A stretch of 64,000 nt of DNA from JAZDRH01 sp047470865 (lineage in GTDB: Bacteria; Pseudomonadota; Gammaproteobacteria; Pseudomonadales; Pseudomonadaceae), in NCBI RefSeq assembly GCF_047470865.1, contig NZ_JAZDRH010000002.1, forward strand, positions 158,981 to 222,980. Reading direction: 5' to 3'. Below are positions 7,990-17,214 of the stretch, piece by piece. The notes beneath the pieces were generated by a model that was given only the letters and a program-made list of their open reading frames with translations, ran no database searches and was not told where the DNA came from. Numbering within the stretch: the stretch's first letter is position 1; each line of letters opens with the position of its first letter. Position numbers and translations under genes: made by a program.

Positions 7990-8877
7990 CTAATTAGCAT
8001 TACGATAATAGCTATGCAGCAAATCAGACATACTAGCCCGCCAAGATCTTGGTTTAATGCCAAAAGTATGGGTGATTTTTCGGCAATCTAAAACACCATG
8101 CTGAGGTTCAATAATAGCATCACCAAAACTGGCATGCCCTCGCGCATCAACGGCTTGCTCTATAGAAGGCACCCAGTATTTCGCTTCTGCTAAAATTGCC
8201 TGCCCCACACTCAATGAGGTGGCTGCCTCTTGCGCCCCATAATGGTAAGTTCCCCATAATTGAGCACCGCAGTCTAGCTGCTTAAGCATAGCTAAAATGA
8301 CACGAGCAGCATCCTCAACAGGCGTAGGATTACCACGCCTATCATCAGCCAACTCTAATGCAATATGTTCTTGCGCCCGCTGTAAAACGCGCCCTAATAA
8401 GCTTGAATGACTATCATCTAATAACCAGCCAAAACGTAGAATCAGATGTTTCGCAGAATGCTCACGAACAGACTGCTCCATACGCAGCAGCGCTTTACCA
8501 CGCTCGCTTAACGGCCTGCATTCATCTTCTTCGGTATAAGCAGTAGTGCGAGAGCCATCAAATACACGATAACTTGATGGCTGCAACAGCGCACAATTAT
8601 GCTGTGCACACAGCTTAGCTAAGGCGGTGACTACATTTTCCTGCTCAGGAAACACCGCAGGATCAATAGCGCCGGCTTGAAACCAGTCGTAGTAATAGGC
8701 AAGATTAATAACCACATCCGGCTTCACTTGCTGCAGGACATCAGCTAGACCTTGTACATCCCATGTATGTCCGTCTGGCCTAGGCGATACGAAACTAATG
8801 TCATCCTCTGCCCCCAAACGCATAACAGCCCGCCCAAGCGCATTTCCACCACCTAGTAATACCAAACGTGAACGCAT
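7990..8877 (-). CDS. NAD(P)-dependent sugar-epimerase/RmlD-like reductase
   Basis: This 295-aa protein has a Rossmann start (LVLLGGGNALGRAVMRLGAEDD), then DVVINLAYYYDW and LLQPSSYRVFDG. These are positions typical of the RmlD (dTDP-4-dehydrorhamnose reductase) branch of extended short-chain dehydrogenases. The family Tyr-x-x-x-Lys is not clear: the region after YTEEDECRPLSERGKALLRMEQ holds G-K-A-L where RmlD has YGxxK, so activity may be altered. No other sugar-nucleotide gene is nearby. Substrate unknown. Its 5' end abuts the accessory island, so its natural promoter may have been displaced. Confidence 0.7.
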   Translation of the reverse strand: MRSRLVLLGGGNALGRAVMRLGAEDDISFVSPRPDGHTWDVQGLADVLQQVKPDVVINLAYYYDWFQAGAIDPAVFPEQENVVTALAKLCAQHNCALLQPSSYRVFDGSRTTAYTEEDECRPLSERGKALLRMEQSVREHSAKHLILRFGWLLDDSHSSLLGRVLQRAQEHIALELADDRRGNPTPVEDAARVILAMLKQLDCGAQLWGTYHYGAQEAATSLSVGQAILAEAKYWVPSIEQAVDARGHASFGDAIIEPQHGVLDCRKITHTFGIKPRSWRASMSDLLHSYYRNAN

Positions 8878-9336
8878 AGCTATTGTTGCTCCTTAAAACG
8901 GCAGTTCACATAAAGCAGCAAACAAACCATTCAACCCATTGAAAATATTGGCTTTTATCATAAAGAAAGCCAAAGCTGTTAAGTTAAGCCCAATATTGTC
9001 AACTTCCTGGGCAGGTACTGTGGAAGTATTAGCCGCCAAGCGTAAAGATAGAATCTTGACACTTTCAGCGACAGCACCTGATCAACTCAGGCGGCTCCAA
9101 CACCCAAAATCAAAAAGGCGGGTATTGGAAGGCTGGTTGTTTCTACCGAACATTGAATCGCATTTTAGCAAGATCTCGGCGAAATAAAATCCATTTCCCG
9201 CTCTTGCCATCAACTCTATGTCAAACCTTGGTATTTACACCCGCTTTCAAGCCGTCACCGACTAAGAGCTCATTAGACCAAGGCACCATCCGGCAGGTAA
9301 CCGGCCTATTTTAGGTTTGGGATAGAGTTGCCTCAA
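8878..9336. other. Non-coding stretch between epimerase-like gene and island
   Basis: About 460 bases without a convincing gene. A plus-strand frame at 8939-9187 could encode 82 residues, but it lacks a ribosome site and resembles no family I know; I do not call it. The stretch contains the inverted repeat described separately and probably includes the junction between chromosome and island. Confidence 0.5.
9211..9330. repeat. 17-bp imperfect inverted repeat beside island end
   Basis: CAACTCTATGTCAAACC at 9211-9227 and GGTTTGGGATAGAGTTG at 9314-9330 match in inverted orientation at 15 of 17 positions. A second nested pair, CCTTGGT and ACCAAGG, lies inside. The structure ends 6 bases before the GCGTAA cluster. 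It could be a folded RNA, a protein-binding site or part of an element end; I cannot tell which. Confidence 0.6.
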
Positions 9337-9388
9337 ATTACGCATCATATGCGTAATTACGCAAACCATGCGTAACTCCGCGTAATTC
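9337..9388. repeat. Cluster of GCGTAA motifs, candidate left end of island
   Basis: Within 52 bases there are five copies of a TGCGTAA-type motif. Two form 9-bp inverted arms (ATTACGCAT and ATGCGTAAT, 3 bp apart), and the others are TTACGCA, ATGCGTAA and CGCGTAAT. The cluster begins immediately after the hsdR stop. There is no T run, so it is not a normal terminator. Repeated short sites near a terminus are expected where tyrosine recombinases bind. Confidence 0.6.
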
Positions 9389-9389
9389 T

Positions 9390-12300
9390 TCACCCATAAA
9401 TGGGCGATGGCAGTTCGGGGTACGCCCGATATATGTGAAGAAACACCCTTTCAGTGATATCTGAAATCTCATTTTCTTCATATTGCTCAACGGGTAACCC
9501 TGTTCTTTCATCATAAAGAAAATCAAATATCTGCTGCTTAACTGCGTCGCGCGTCGATTCTTTCTGCTGCCAGTTCGCAACTTTCAGCCGCTCTGCCTTT
9601 AGCGTTGCCAACAACGTAGTGGCGACTTGTTTGATCTTGGCAATCTCTTTTGGCTGCAAATTCGGCTTACTAAGGAGATCAAACAATACCAAAGACTCCT
9701 CGTCCAAGCATTCCCTGATTGCGCGCTTCTCTTCATGAGAAAGCTCTTCATTCAGTTTTAACAGTGCCTCAAAGGTTTTTTCAATAACAACGCGATCCTT
9801 TTCCTGGTTATATTCCTTAACCAATTTTTCGTAGTGCTCTTGATAATCGGTACGTAACGGGTTCTGCATCATGAGCCTGGCTAGCTTCTTCTCAACCGCA
9901 TGCTTGAGCGATTGCACTGTAGTATTCTTTCGCTCTGATCTAGAAAACTCCTGGCGGAGCCGTTCAAAATCGATCTTGCTGATATCGTAAATTCGATCAC
10001 CATCCGGTTTCGGTTCTTTGACTTTATGGGTGGTATCGATGCTACCGTCAACAATCTCGTACAGCTCCTTCATGATGTCGGAGATGTCGGCTTTTTCTTT
10101 GTCTGCCTGCAAACTCTTATAAAGTACGTTGATGGCATCGCGCAAATCACGATAACCATTAACGCCCGGCACGTTTATGCAGGCTTTAAACTTATTGAAT
10201 ACCTCTCGTGCCATTACCTCGAAACGTTTCCGTGTTTCGTCATTTTGATTGATGATTTCCTTGGCTTGAGCGATCGCTGCATTTTTAGCAAAACCTGTTT
10301 CTGTAATAATCCGGCTTAGTTCAAAATCATACTTTCGTAAAAACTCAGCAACAAAACTGATCGACTCGTTCAGACTTTCCAACAACTCTTCATTGGGCTT
10401 GGCGGGTTCATTTTCGCCCTCACCTCCGCCATGACCCTCATCTCCAGCACCGGCGAAGGTTGCCAATGCTTTACGCAGGTTTTTCAGTATCCCGCAGTAA
10501 TCCACGATCAAACCGTTATTCTTGCCTTCCGCTACTCGGTTAGCCCTGGCGATAGCTTGCATCAACGTATGCGCCTTCAAAGGCTTGTCCAAATAGAGGG
10601 TAGAAAGTGTGGGCACATCAAATCCGGTCAGCCACATGGCACAGACAACGGCGACTCTAAAAGGGTGTTCGCTGGATTTAAAGGCTTCTTCCATGTCCAG
10701 TCGAGAGCCATCAGCCAGTTCAAATCCTGCTTTAAGCAACTGGCGGTGAGGCTTGATATCCAGCCCCCATTTTTCAAACTTGGCGACTTCACCTTGCTCT
10801 TCACTGACCACAACCGCCATCAGCGTTTCTTTCATCCACGCCAATTGCCGCTCTCGCCAAGCTAGATCCTGCTCATCCGTAGCCGACAAAAGTGCTTTTT
10901 CTTTGGTTTTAATTTCCTGTTGCCAGTAAAAATCGATCAATTTGTGCATCCGTACACAAGTGATCTTGTCGAGGCACACAAACATCGCCTTGCCGGTTTC
11001 CCAAGCGTTGGCATAATGAGCCACAAAGTCACGTGCTATCTGATCCAGTCGGCTGGTTGCAGTGATAATGTGATAATCACGCTTCAGCTCTCGCTCCAAC
11101 CTTTGCTGAACGTCTACATCCTCAATTTCCAACTCATCCAGCTTTTCCGCTATGCGCTCATTGATGCCTTTGGGGTCCGCAACCGTATGCTCGTTGCCAT
11201 CTTCATCGGTAAATACCAATTCTTCACCACGGGCATCGTAGTACAAGGGCACTGTCGCTTTATCCTCGACAGCCCGCTGAAAGTCATAGGTAGAGATGTA
11301 ATCACCAAAAACCTTCTTGGTTATCTCATCATCTTTAAATAATGGAGTTCCGGTGAAGCCGATAAAACTGGCATTGGGCAAGGCGTTGCGCATGTTTAAC
11401 GACAAGGTGCCATATTGCGTGCGGTGAGCTTCGTCGGTGATGACGATAATGTCGTCGCGCTCGGAATAAGGCTTTTTAGGGTCGACTTTTTCGTTAAATT
11501 TTTGAATGAGGGTGAACACAAAGGCTTTTTGCTGGCCGATCAGCTCTTTCAGGTCTTTACCACTATCGGCGCGGCACGGGTCTTTATCGTTGTCGACCAA
11601 GCCACAGCCTGCAAAGGTTTTATAAATCTGTGTATCGAGATCTTCTCGGTCAGTCAGCACCACAAAGGTATAGTTCCCACCCAGTTTTCGATGCACCATC
11701 TGAGCGAAAAAGACAATCGAATAGGACTTTCCAGAGCCCTGGGTATGCCAGAAAACTCCCAACTTACCCATCCGCTCGCCACGATTAATCACGGCATCAA
11801 TGGCACGGCTGACACCAAGATATTGGTGATTGCGGGCAATAATCTTTACCAGGCGGCCCGAGCTCTGGTCAAACAGAGTGAAGTTCTCAAAAATGTTCAT
11901 GAGATTGGCTTTGGAGCAGGTACCTTTCAACAAGGTTTCCATATCCACCACACCAGGCTCACTTTCGTTCAAACGTTTCCAGTCATTAAAATGTTCAAAT
12001 TTGCTGGAGACCGAGCCGATCTTGGCATCAATGCCATTGCCCAGAATAATGAAGGCATTGTGGTAAAAGAGGTGCGGGACGGTGTCTTTGTAATCGGCAA
12101 GATTTTGCTCATAGGCAGCACGAATATCCTTGTGAACGTTTTTCACCTCCATAAACAGCAGCGGAATACCATTCACAAAGCCAACAAGGTCTGCTCTGCG
12201 ACGATAAATATCGCCTTTGATCCAAAACTCTCTGACCAGCAAGAAATGATTATTTTCGTAGTTGTCAAAATCAAACAGGCGAAGCCGTTTCTTTACCCGC

Positions 12301-12632
12301 TCACCTTTTTCGTTATGGAAGCTCACCTCTACGCCATTCTTATGAAGGGAGTATTTCTCCTTATTCACAGCAACAATATTAATGGATGTTGGCATCTCAC
12401 AAACCACGCGCAGCGCCTCCTGATAGGCGACATCCGGCAAGCCAGGGTTGAGTTCTATCAGTTTCTCGCCCAAATAGCGCGTTAACACAACCTCTTGCTC
12501 TGAAAGCCGGCCTAAATCACCTTCCTTGCCCAGCTTTTCATACATGCCAAAAATAGACTCATCCCACTGCAACTGATTCAACAAATAATTTGCAGTGACT
12601 TCCTGAACCTGGGTTTCTTCTGTCATGGCCAT
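9390..12632 (-). CDS. hsdR: Type I restriction enzyme, endonuclease/translocase subunit
   Basis: HsdR is the motor and nuclease of type I restriction complexes. The 1080-aa protein has an N-terminal PD-(D/E)xK nuclease (RADLVGFVNG then FMEVKN, about residues 145-165), Walker A TQGSGKS (about 297-304), a DEAH box (VITDEAH, about 400), TGTPLF, and motif VI QAIARANR. The C-terminal helical part binds the methylase. A TTG at 12638 is in frame, but ATG 12632 has an AAGGA site 7 bases upstream, so I prefer it. It is the last gene of the operon hsdM-hsdS-recQ/PRT-dprA-hsdR, 12 bases after the dprA-like gene. Confidence 0.95.
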   Translation of the reverse strand: MAMTEETQVQEVTANYLLNQLQWDESIFGMYEKLGKEGDLGRLSEQEVVLTRYLGEKLIELNPGLPDVAYQEALRVVCEMPTSINIVAVNKEKYSLHKNGVEVSFHNEKGERVKKRLRLFDFDNYENNHFLLVREFWIKGDIYRRRADLVGFVNGIPLLFMEVKNVHKDIRAAYEQNLADYKDTVPHLFYHNAFIILGNGIDAKIGSVSSKFEHFNDWKRLNESEPGVVDMETLLKGTCSKANLMNIFENFTLFDQSSGRLVKIIARNHQYLGVSRAIDAVINRGERMGKLGVFWHTQGSGKSYSIVFFAQMVHRKLGGNYTFVVLTDREDLDTQIYKTFAGCGLVDNDKDPCRADSGKDLKELIGQQKAFVFTLIQKFNEKVDPKKPYSERDDIIVITDEAHRTQYGTLSLNMRNALPNASFIGFTGTPLFKDDEITKKVFGDYISTYDFQRAVEDKATVPLYYDARGEELVFTDEDGNEHTVADPKGINERIAEKLDELEIEDVDVQQRLERELKRDYHIITATSRLDQIARDFVAHYANAWETGKAMFVCLDKITCVRMHKLIDFYWQQEIKTKEKALLSATDEQDLAWRERQLAWMKETLMAVVVSEEQGEVAKFEKWGLDIKPHRQLLKAGFELADGSRLDMEEAFKSSEHPFRVAVVCAMWLTGFDVPTLSTLYLDKPLKAHTLMQAIARANRVAEGKNNGLIVDYCGILKNLRKALATFAGAGDEGHGGGEGENEPAKPNEELLESLNESISFVAEFLRKYDFELSRIITETGFAKNAAIAQAKEIINQNDETRKRFEVMAREVFNKFKACINVPGVNGYRDLRDAINVLYKSLQADKEKADISDIMKELYEIVDGSIDTTHKVKEPKPDGDRIYDISKIDFERLRQEFSRSERKNTTVQSLKHAVEKKLARLMMQNPLRTDYQEHYEKLVKEYNQEKDRVVIEKTFEALLKLNEELSHEEKRAIRECLDEESLVLFDLLSKPNLQPKEIAKIKQVATTLLATLKAERLKVANWQQKESTRDAVKQQIFDFLYDERTGLPVEQYEENEISDITERVFLHIYRAYPELPSPIYG

Positions 12633-12644
12633 GAGCAAATCCTT

Positions 12645-14036
12645 CTATTTCTTGTTCTTGACTTGAAAACGTACAGGGCGATTGAGCTTCTTCACTACCC
12701 CGTCATCAACAGCACATTTCAGCCACTCAGTTAACTGAGACTTATGAAGCTGTGTGCTTTCAATCAGCGCATCAACGGTTACTGGCTTTTCAGCCAAGTG
12801 TTGAAGTTCGGAGATGAACATCTGATAGAAATCGACAGGGCTTGATGGGGCAGCTTCGCTTTCGGTGGCCTGCTCTGGAACAGCCTCAATCTCTGTCTGG
12901 CCTTCGCTAACGAGTATCTCGCGTACTGACTGGATAACGTCTTCTTTAGGCCCAGCTTCTGGCTCAGGATTAGACTCAGTCTCGGCAAACAATTCGGGCT
13001 GTGCAGGCATGGAAAAGAGATCGCCCATTTGTTCCTTCACCTGATTTACACGCCCCCTTTCATTGCACATTAATTCCGCAATCTTGAAGGCTTGAGTATT
13101 ATCAGCCTCCAGCCAACGGCCACCTTTGGTGACCAAATCGGCATTGGCGGCATCCTTGTCCGTCGTGTGTTTAACCCACAGCGGCACCCATCCCTTTTTC
13201 AGATTTTCTTCTGCTCCGTTGAGCGTGCCACCTTTTTTACCGGAGTGAATCACCAGAGAGCTGTCTGCCAGACAGTAGATATATTTATTACGAGCCATGG
13301 CATTACCCGCACTAAACCCCGCCTCGGGGTAGAAAGGCGATACCAGCACTGCATGGCCATCCAACAGACCTTTACGCCACTTGCTGCTGGTCGCTGCTTT
13401 TAGCAGGCTATCGGCCATTACGCCGATCACCACACCGCCTTGTTTCATAGCCCCCTGCATTGCCGCTTCATCGACACCCCGAGCACCACCAGAGACAATG
13501 GCAATACCCTCTGCCGCTGCTTTAGCCCCCACTTCGTCGGTGAAAGCCAAATCAGCTTCGCTGGCATTGCGCGACCCAATAACCGCCAAGCCACCGGCAT
13601 TCAACAAGGCTTTGTTACCACAACCAAACAGCACTGGCGGAGAGTCCGTTTTCAACCGCTGCTTTAAACGCCTTGGATATTCCGGGTCGGAACGGGTGAC
13701 CACCCACAGGCCTGCCCGTTGCCATTTTTCCATGGCCAGTGCGAGGCTATGACCACGGCTCAGCAACTCAATGATTCGCTCGGCACTGATACGCACATCA
13801 TGCCAGCCTTGCAGCAACGCTTTCGGATCGGCAACCAACAAGTCGGCCGGTGTGGTGGACTTTTCTTTTAACCATAAGGCAAAGCGCCCCCACTCTGCGT
13901 TAGTAAGCGGCTTGGCGCTTTCGCTGCTGGCTTTCGAAAAGTAACTGGTCAGCAGCAAGGTCGCTTGCGCCATGGGCGACAAAGAGCCGTTAGCTGGTAA
14001 AGAGCCATCAGCTGATGAAAAGCGGGATACATTCAT
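12645..14036 (-). CDS. DprA-like protein, candidate ShosA antitoxin
   Basis: The 463-aa protein has a central Rossmann-like DprA/LOG domain: LAVIGSRNAS (about 150-159), IVSGGARGVDEAAMQ (about 180-194) and SGKKGGTLNGAEENLKKG (about 265-282). The C-terminus has a winged-helix-like segment (VTVDALIESTQLHKSQLTEWL). Housekeeping DprA loads RecA on incoming DNA, but this copy sits inside a restriction operon directly after a RecQ-phosphoribosyltransferase fusion with an ATGA overlap. DprA-like/phosphoribosyltransferase pairs are known as ShosA/ShosT. An Ala/Glu/Pro-rich linker at about 350-400 is unusual. The antitoxin role is inferred from this pairing. Confidence 0.8.
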   Translation of the reverse strand: MNVSRFSSADGSLPANGSLSPMAQATLLLTSYFSKASSESAKPLTNAEWGRFALWLKEKSTTPADLLVADPKALLQGWHDVRISAERIIELLSRGHSLALAMEKWQRAGLWVVTRSDPEYPRRLKQRLKTDSPPVLFGCGNKALLNAGGLAVIGSRNASEADLAFTDEVGAKAAAEGIAIVSGGARGVDEAAMQGAMKQGGVVIGVMADSLLKAATSSKWRKGLLDGHAVLVSPFYPEAGFSAGNAMARNKYIYCLADSSLVIHSGKKGGTLNGAEENLKKGWVPLWVKHTTDKDAANADLVTKGGRWLEADNTQAFKIAELMCNERGRVNQVKEQMGDLFSMPAQPELFAETESNPEPEAGPKEDVIQSVREILVSEGQTEIEAVPEQATESEAAPSSPVDFYQMFISELQHLAEKPVTVDALIESTQLHKSQLTEWLKCAVDDGVVKKLNRPVRFQVKNKK

Positions 14037-16132
14037 GAGTCTTTTACCGAAGAAGAAGCAAGCGCAACGGGGTAAACCACACCGCTACCTGCTTGCTGTA
14101 GGAGTGCTGCGATGACCGTCAGCGTCCAGCCTGAATCCACTATGTCATCCACTAACAAAACCGGTTGCCCCTGATAAAGCTGAGTCACAGCAAACGCACC
14201 ATCCAGATTGCGACATTGGTGGAAGCGATTCTGCTGGCATTTTTGCGGCTGGTTATCTTTGACTTTGCTAACTGCATCCACAAACGGTAGATCTAATCGT
14301 GCAGCCAGCCGGCGAGCAAAATCAGGTACCAGTTCAGAATGATTACGCGATGGCACGCAGCACACCCACTGCGGTGCAGGATTGGGTTGCCAACGCCGCT
14401 GAATCATTTCCGCCATGGCTTCGACCAATTCATCACTGAAACGCCCTGCATGTTTGTTATCAGCAACCGTTCGCCCCCAACCGGCATCGCCCCAGCGAGA
14501 TAAAACACGGCCCTCCCGTGCGCGAAGTTGCTGGGGTAGATTGCCGCGAAAGCCGTATTCCAGAAACGCATTGGCCGCCACCTGTGCTTTTGGGGCGATT
14601 ACCATTTCCGCATGTTTGAGGAAGGTGCCTGCGCGATGCGCCAATGCAGGATCAACTGGTTCATTGATCACCGGCCGCCCCAGGCAAGACGAACATTTAC
14701 CGCAAGGCGTAGGATCGAGATCATCCAGCGCACGCCTCAGAAAGGTCATTTTGCAGCCAGCACCTTCCAGATAAGCTTGAACCTCTTGCCATTCCTGCAC
14801 ACGTTGTCCGGTTAAGTGAGCAATTCGGGCATGATCCATCTGGTAGCGAACAGGGGTTCTGACCCAGCGACTTCCGTCTTTGATGACAGGAGCCGGATTC
14901 TCCACGCTCAGCAGCTTTAATACTTTTTCTATTTGCCCATGACGCAGGTTGGTTTGCTCTTCAATACTGCGAATCGACAACCCATCACTCTGTTCCAGAA
15001 CCCACAAGATCTCATTCACGTGAGCTTCTGAAGGAAAAGCCGAATCTCGAAAAAAACCGTGAATGTCCTGATCTTCCACACCCGACATCAGCACGCCCAC
15101 AGCATGATCGATACCGCGCCCAGCCCGGCCCACCTGTTGGTAGTAGGCAACGATAGAGCCTGGCGCTTGATAGTGGATTACAAAGCTTAAATCCGGCTTG
15201 TCGTACCCCATACCCAACGCTGTGGTGGCCACCAATACTTTTAATTGGTTGTTGAGTAGCAATTCTTCCAGATGTTGACGGTAGGCGTTGCTGTTTTCAA
15301 AACCCTCAGCTTCAACGCTGCCATGATAGGCCCTGGCGTCTATGCCATTAGCACTTAACCACTTAGCAACCTGTTCTGCATCTCGCACCGTCAGGGTGTA
15401 GACAATGCCAGTACCTGGCAGCGTGGGTATCACCTGCGCTAGCCAAGCTAAACGAGATGCCTGATCCGGTAACACCATGGTCTGCAAGGCGAGGCTTTCG
15501 CGAATCAACGGGCCACGATGGATTTGGATATCTCCTAACTGGGTTTGAATATCTGCAACGACACGGTTATTCGCCGTTGCCGTAGTGCCCAGCACTGGTG
15601 TATTGGCAGGCAGCTGACGAAGAATATTCACAATACGGCGATAATCCGGCCTAAAGTCATGGCCCCAGTCAGAAATACAGTGTGCTTCATCGATCACCAT
15701 CAGGCCGATACGATCAGCAATCGGCTGTAACACAGTTTCGATAAAACTATCGTTGGCCAAGCGCTCAGGGGAAATCAACAAGCAGTCGATTTGATTATTC
15801 AGAATCCGCTGAGTTACCGAACGCCAATCATCAGTATTGGTTGAATTCATCGTCTCGGCGACTATGCCAAGTCGAGCAGCAGATTCAATTTGGTTACGCA
15901 TCAAGGCCAGCAAAGGCGATACGATAATGGTTGGCCCCATACCACGATCGCGGAAAATTTTGGTACTGATAAAGTAAACCGAGCTTTTACCCCAACCGGT
16001 TCGCTGCACCACTAACAGCTTCTGCCGATGATTCACCAGTGCATCAATGGCCTCCCACTGTCCATCTCGGAATTCGGCGGCGGGATTAGCTAGCGCGGTT
16101 TGTAATAATTGTTGGGCTTGGGAACGGTTCAT
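14033..16132 (-). CDS. RecQ-family helicase fused to phosphoribosyltransferase, candidate ShosT
   Basis: This 699-aa protein joins two modules. The helicase has a modified Walker A (RTGWGKSS, about 44-51), DEAH box (VIDEAHCISDWGHDFRPDY, about 146-164), motif VI QQVGRAGRG (about 332-340) and RecQ-type zinc cysteines (four Cys at about 460-483). The C-terminal 150 residues end in the phosphoribosyltransferase PRPP loop VLLVDDIVDSGWTLT (about 658-672), as in ComF-like enzymes. ATG 16132 has an AAGGAG site; a GTG at 16138 overlaps it. The gene follows hsdS by 14 bases and overlaps the dprA-like gene by 4. Helicase and PRT motifs look intact. Function in defence is inferred from context. Confidence 0.85.
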   Translation of the reverse strand: MNRSQAQQLLQTALANPAAEFRDGQWEAIDALVNHRQKLLVVQRTGWGKSSVYFISTKIFRDRGMGPTIIVSPLLALMRNQIESAARLGIVAETMNSTNTDDWRSVTQRILNNQIDCLLISPERLANDSFIETVLQPIADRIGLMVIDEAHCISDWGHDFRPDYRRIVNILRQLPANTPVLGTTATANNRVVADIQTQLGDIQIHRGPLIRESLALQTMVLPDQASRLAWLAQVIPTLPGTGIVYTLTVRDAEQVAKWLSANGIDARAYHGSVEAEGFENSNAYRQHLEELLLNNQLKVLVATTALGMGYDKPDLSFVIHYQAPGSIVAYYQQVGRAGRGIDHAVGVLMSGVEDQDIHGFFRDSAFPSEAHVNEILWVLEQSDGLSIRSIEEQTNLRHGQIEKVLKLLSVENPAPVIKDGSRWVRTPVRYQMDHARIAHLTGQRVQEWQEVQAYLEGAGCKMTFLRRALDDLDPTPCGKCSSCLGRPVINEPVDPALAHRAGTFLKHAEMVIAPKAQVAANAFLEYGFRGNLPQQLRAREGRVLSRWGDAGWGRTVADNKHAGRFSDELVEAMAEMIQRRWQPNPAPQWVCCVPSRNHSELVPDFARRLAARLDLPFVDAVSKVKDNQPQKCQQNRFHQCRNLDGAFAVTQLYQGQPVLLVDDIVDSGWTLTVIAALLQQAGSGVVYPVALASSSVKDS

Positions 16133-16146
16133 GATCACTCCTTGAT

Positions 16147-17214
16147 TTACACGGTTAGCTCGCCGCTCATAAGTTTGGGTAGTAGCAGGTCACGTGCTTG
16201 GGCTAGCTTCTCGTTATATTCTTTTAGTTTGTCTATCTGTTTGAAAATGTTTTCTACCTGAACTTCGAATTCATTCATTAATTTCGATTCAGGGCACAGA
16301 ACATCGACCTTATGAACGTCATTTCGATTTAATGTGGGAACAGCCGCACCGCCGTTATAGCCTTCAAGCTTCATTGCTCTTAGCAAATATGTTGCGAATA
16401 TGGGTGACGCTTTTTTGAATTCCTTCACCCACAATGTCGTATTGAGTGGCCAATAGTCTTTAGCAACATACATTACCGTTCCCAGTGAACCAGATCTTCC
16501 CGTGACGACACCAGGGCCTTTTACCTTCGCCACATTATGGAATCCATTAATACCTGTGGATGCATAGATGGGAACGCTTCCTTCTATACGTTTGGAAACA
16601 GGCAAGTCGAACCCACGCTGAAGAACCAGTAAGTTCTCTAAAGGTTCCTTTGACCACCCTTCCGGCACATCATCAGTAATCTTAACTTGCTTATGTCCGG
16701 GGAAGCGTAGGTGAACAAACCATTCCTGATACAGCAGGCGAGCGGATTCTTCCAGCAACTGAATACGGCGGCGGTTGTTTTCGATGAGGTCGTCGTAGCT
16801 CCTTAAAAATTTAACTATATGACTTTGTTGATCTGAGCTAGGTAACCTAATGGGTAGCGAGTAAGCCCTATCACGATTTAAACCAGGTACAGCAGCATCT
16901 GAATTTAAACTCGCAAGTGGCAAATTCTTTAAAAGGTAATATGAATACTCTAAAGAAATTTTGTCTAAAAATGGTCGAACGAAATACACTGTATCAATCG
17001 GAAAAAAGTCATTCTTCTCAAAATACACCGACCCAACAGTACCCTTTCGTCCAACAATAACTCCTGGACCTTCCACTAAAGGAACACTGTGATAGCCCCC
17101 TATGCCGCCTGAGCCATAAACCGGCACTATGCCTTCTTTTCGGTTACGTTCCGGCAGGGACTTTCCGTACGCTAACTCCAATGCATCTTTAAGCTGACAT
17201 TCGATAATGCTCAT
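16147..17214 (-). CDS. hsdS: Type I restriction-modification specificity subunit
   Basis: HsdS reads the bipartite target of a type I system. The 355-aa protein has two target-recognition domains (about 1-115 and 180-300), each followed by a helical spacer (LRSYDDLIENNRRRIQLLEESARLLYQEWF, and FKQIDKLKEYNEKLAQARDLLLPKLMSGEL). It is on the short side for the family. The two recognition domains resemble each other: VPVYGSGGIGGYHS versus VPIYASTGINGFHN, and GPGVIVGRKGTVGSV versus GPGVVTGRSGSLGTV. The start overlaps the hsdM stop by 4 bases. Confidence 0.93.
   Translation of the reverse strand: MSIIECQLKDALELAYGKSLPERNRKEGIVPVYGSGGIGGYHSVPLVEGPGVIVGRKGTVGSVYFEKNDFFPIDTVYFVRPFLDKISLEYSYYLLKNLPLASLNSDAAVPGLNRDRAYSLPIRLPSSDQQSHIVKFLRSYDDLIENNRRRIQLLEESARLLYQEWFVHLRFPGHKQVKITDDVPEGWSKEPLENLLVLQRGFDLPVSKRIEGSVPIYASTGINGFHNVAKVKGPGVVTGRSGSLGTVMYVAKDYWPLNTTLWVKEFKKASPIFATYLLRAMKLEGYNGGAAVPTLNRNDVHKVDVLCPESKLMNEFEVQVENIFKQIDKLKEYNEKLAQARDLLLPKLMSGELTV

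Noticed and set aside
8939..9187. 82-codon plus-strand frame
   Set aside because: No ribosome site, no recognisable family, and it lies at a presumed junction; too weak to call.
9337..9388. GCGTAA cluster as a CRISPR or terminator
   Set aside because: Units are 7-9 bp with uneven spacing and both orientations; no T run follows the inverted pair.
11415..12485. Long plus-strand open frame (356 codons) opposite hsdR
   Set aside because: It lies wholly antisense to a clear HsdR with intact motifs; the translation shows no domain and no ribosome site supports it.
12645..14036. The dprA-like gene as the housekeeping competence DprA
   Set aside because: Its operon position between a RecQ-PRT fusion and hsdR, the ATGA coupling and the long acidic linker point to an accessory paralogue.
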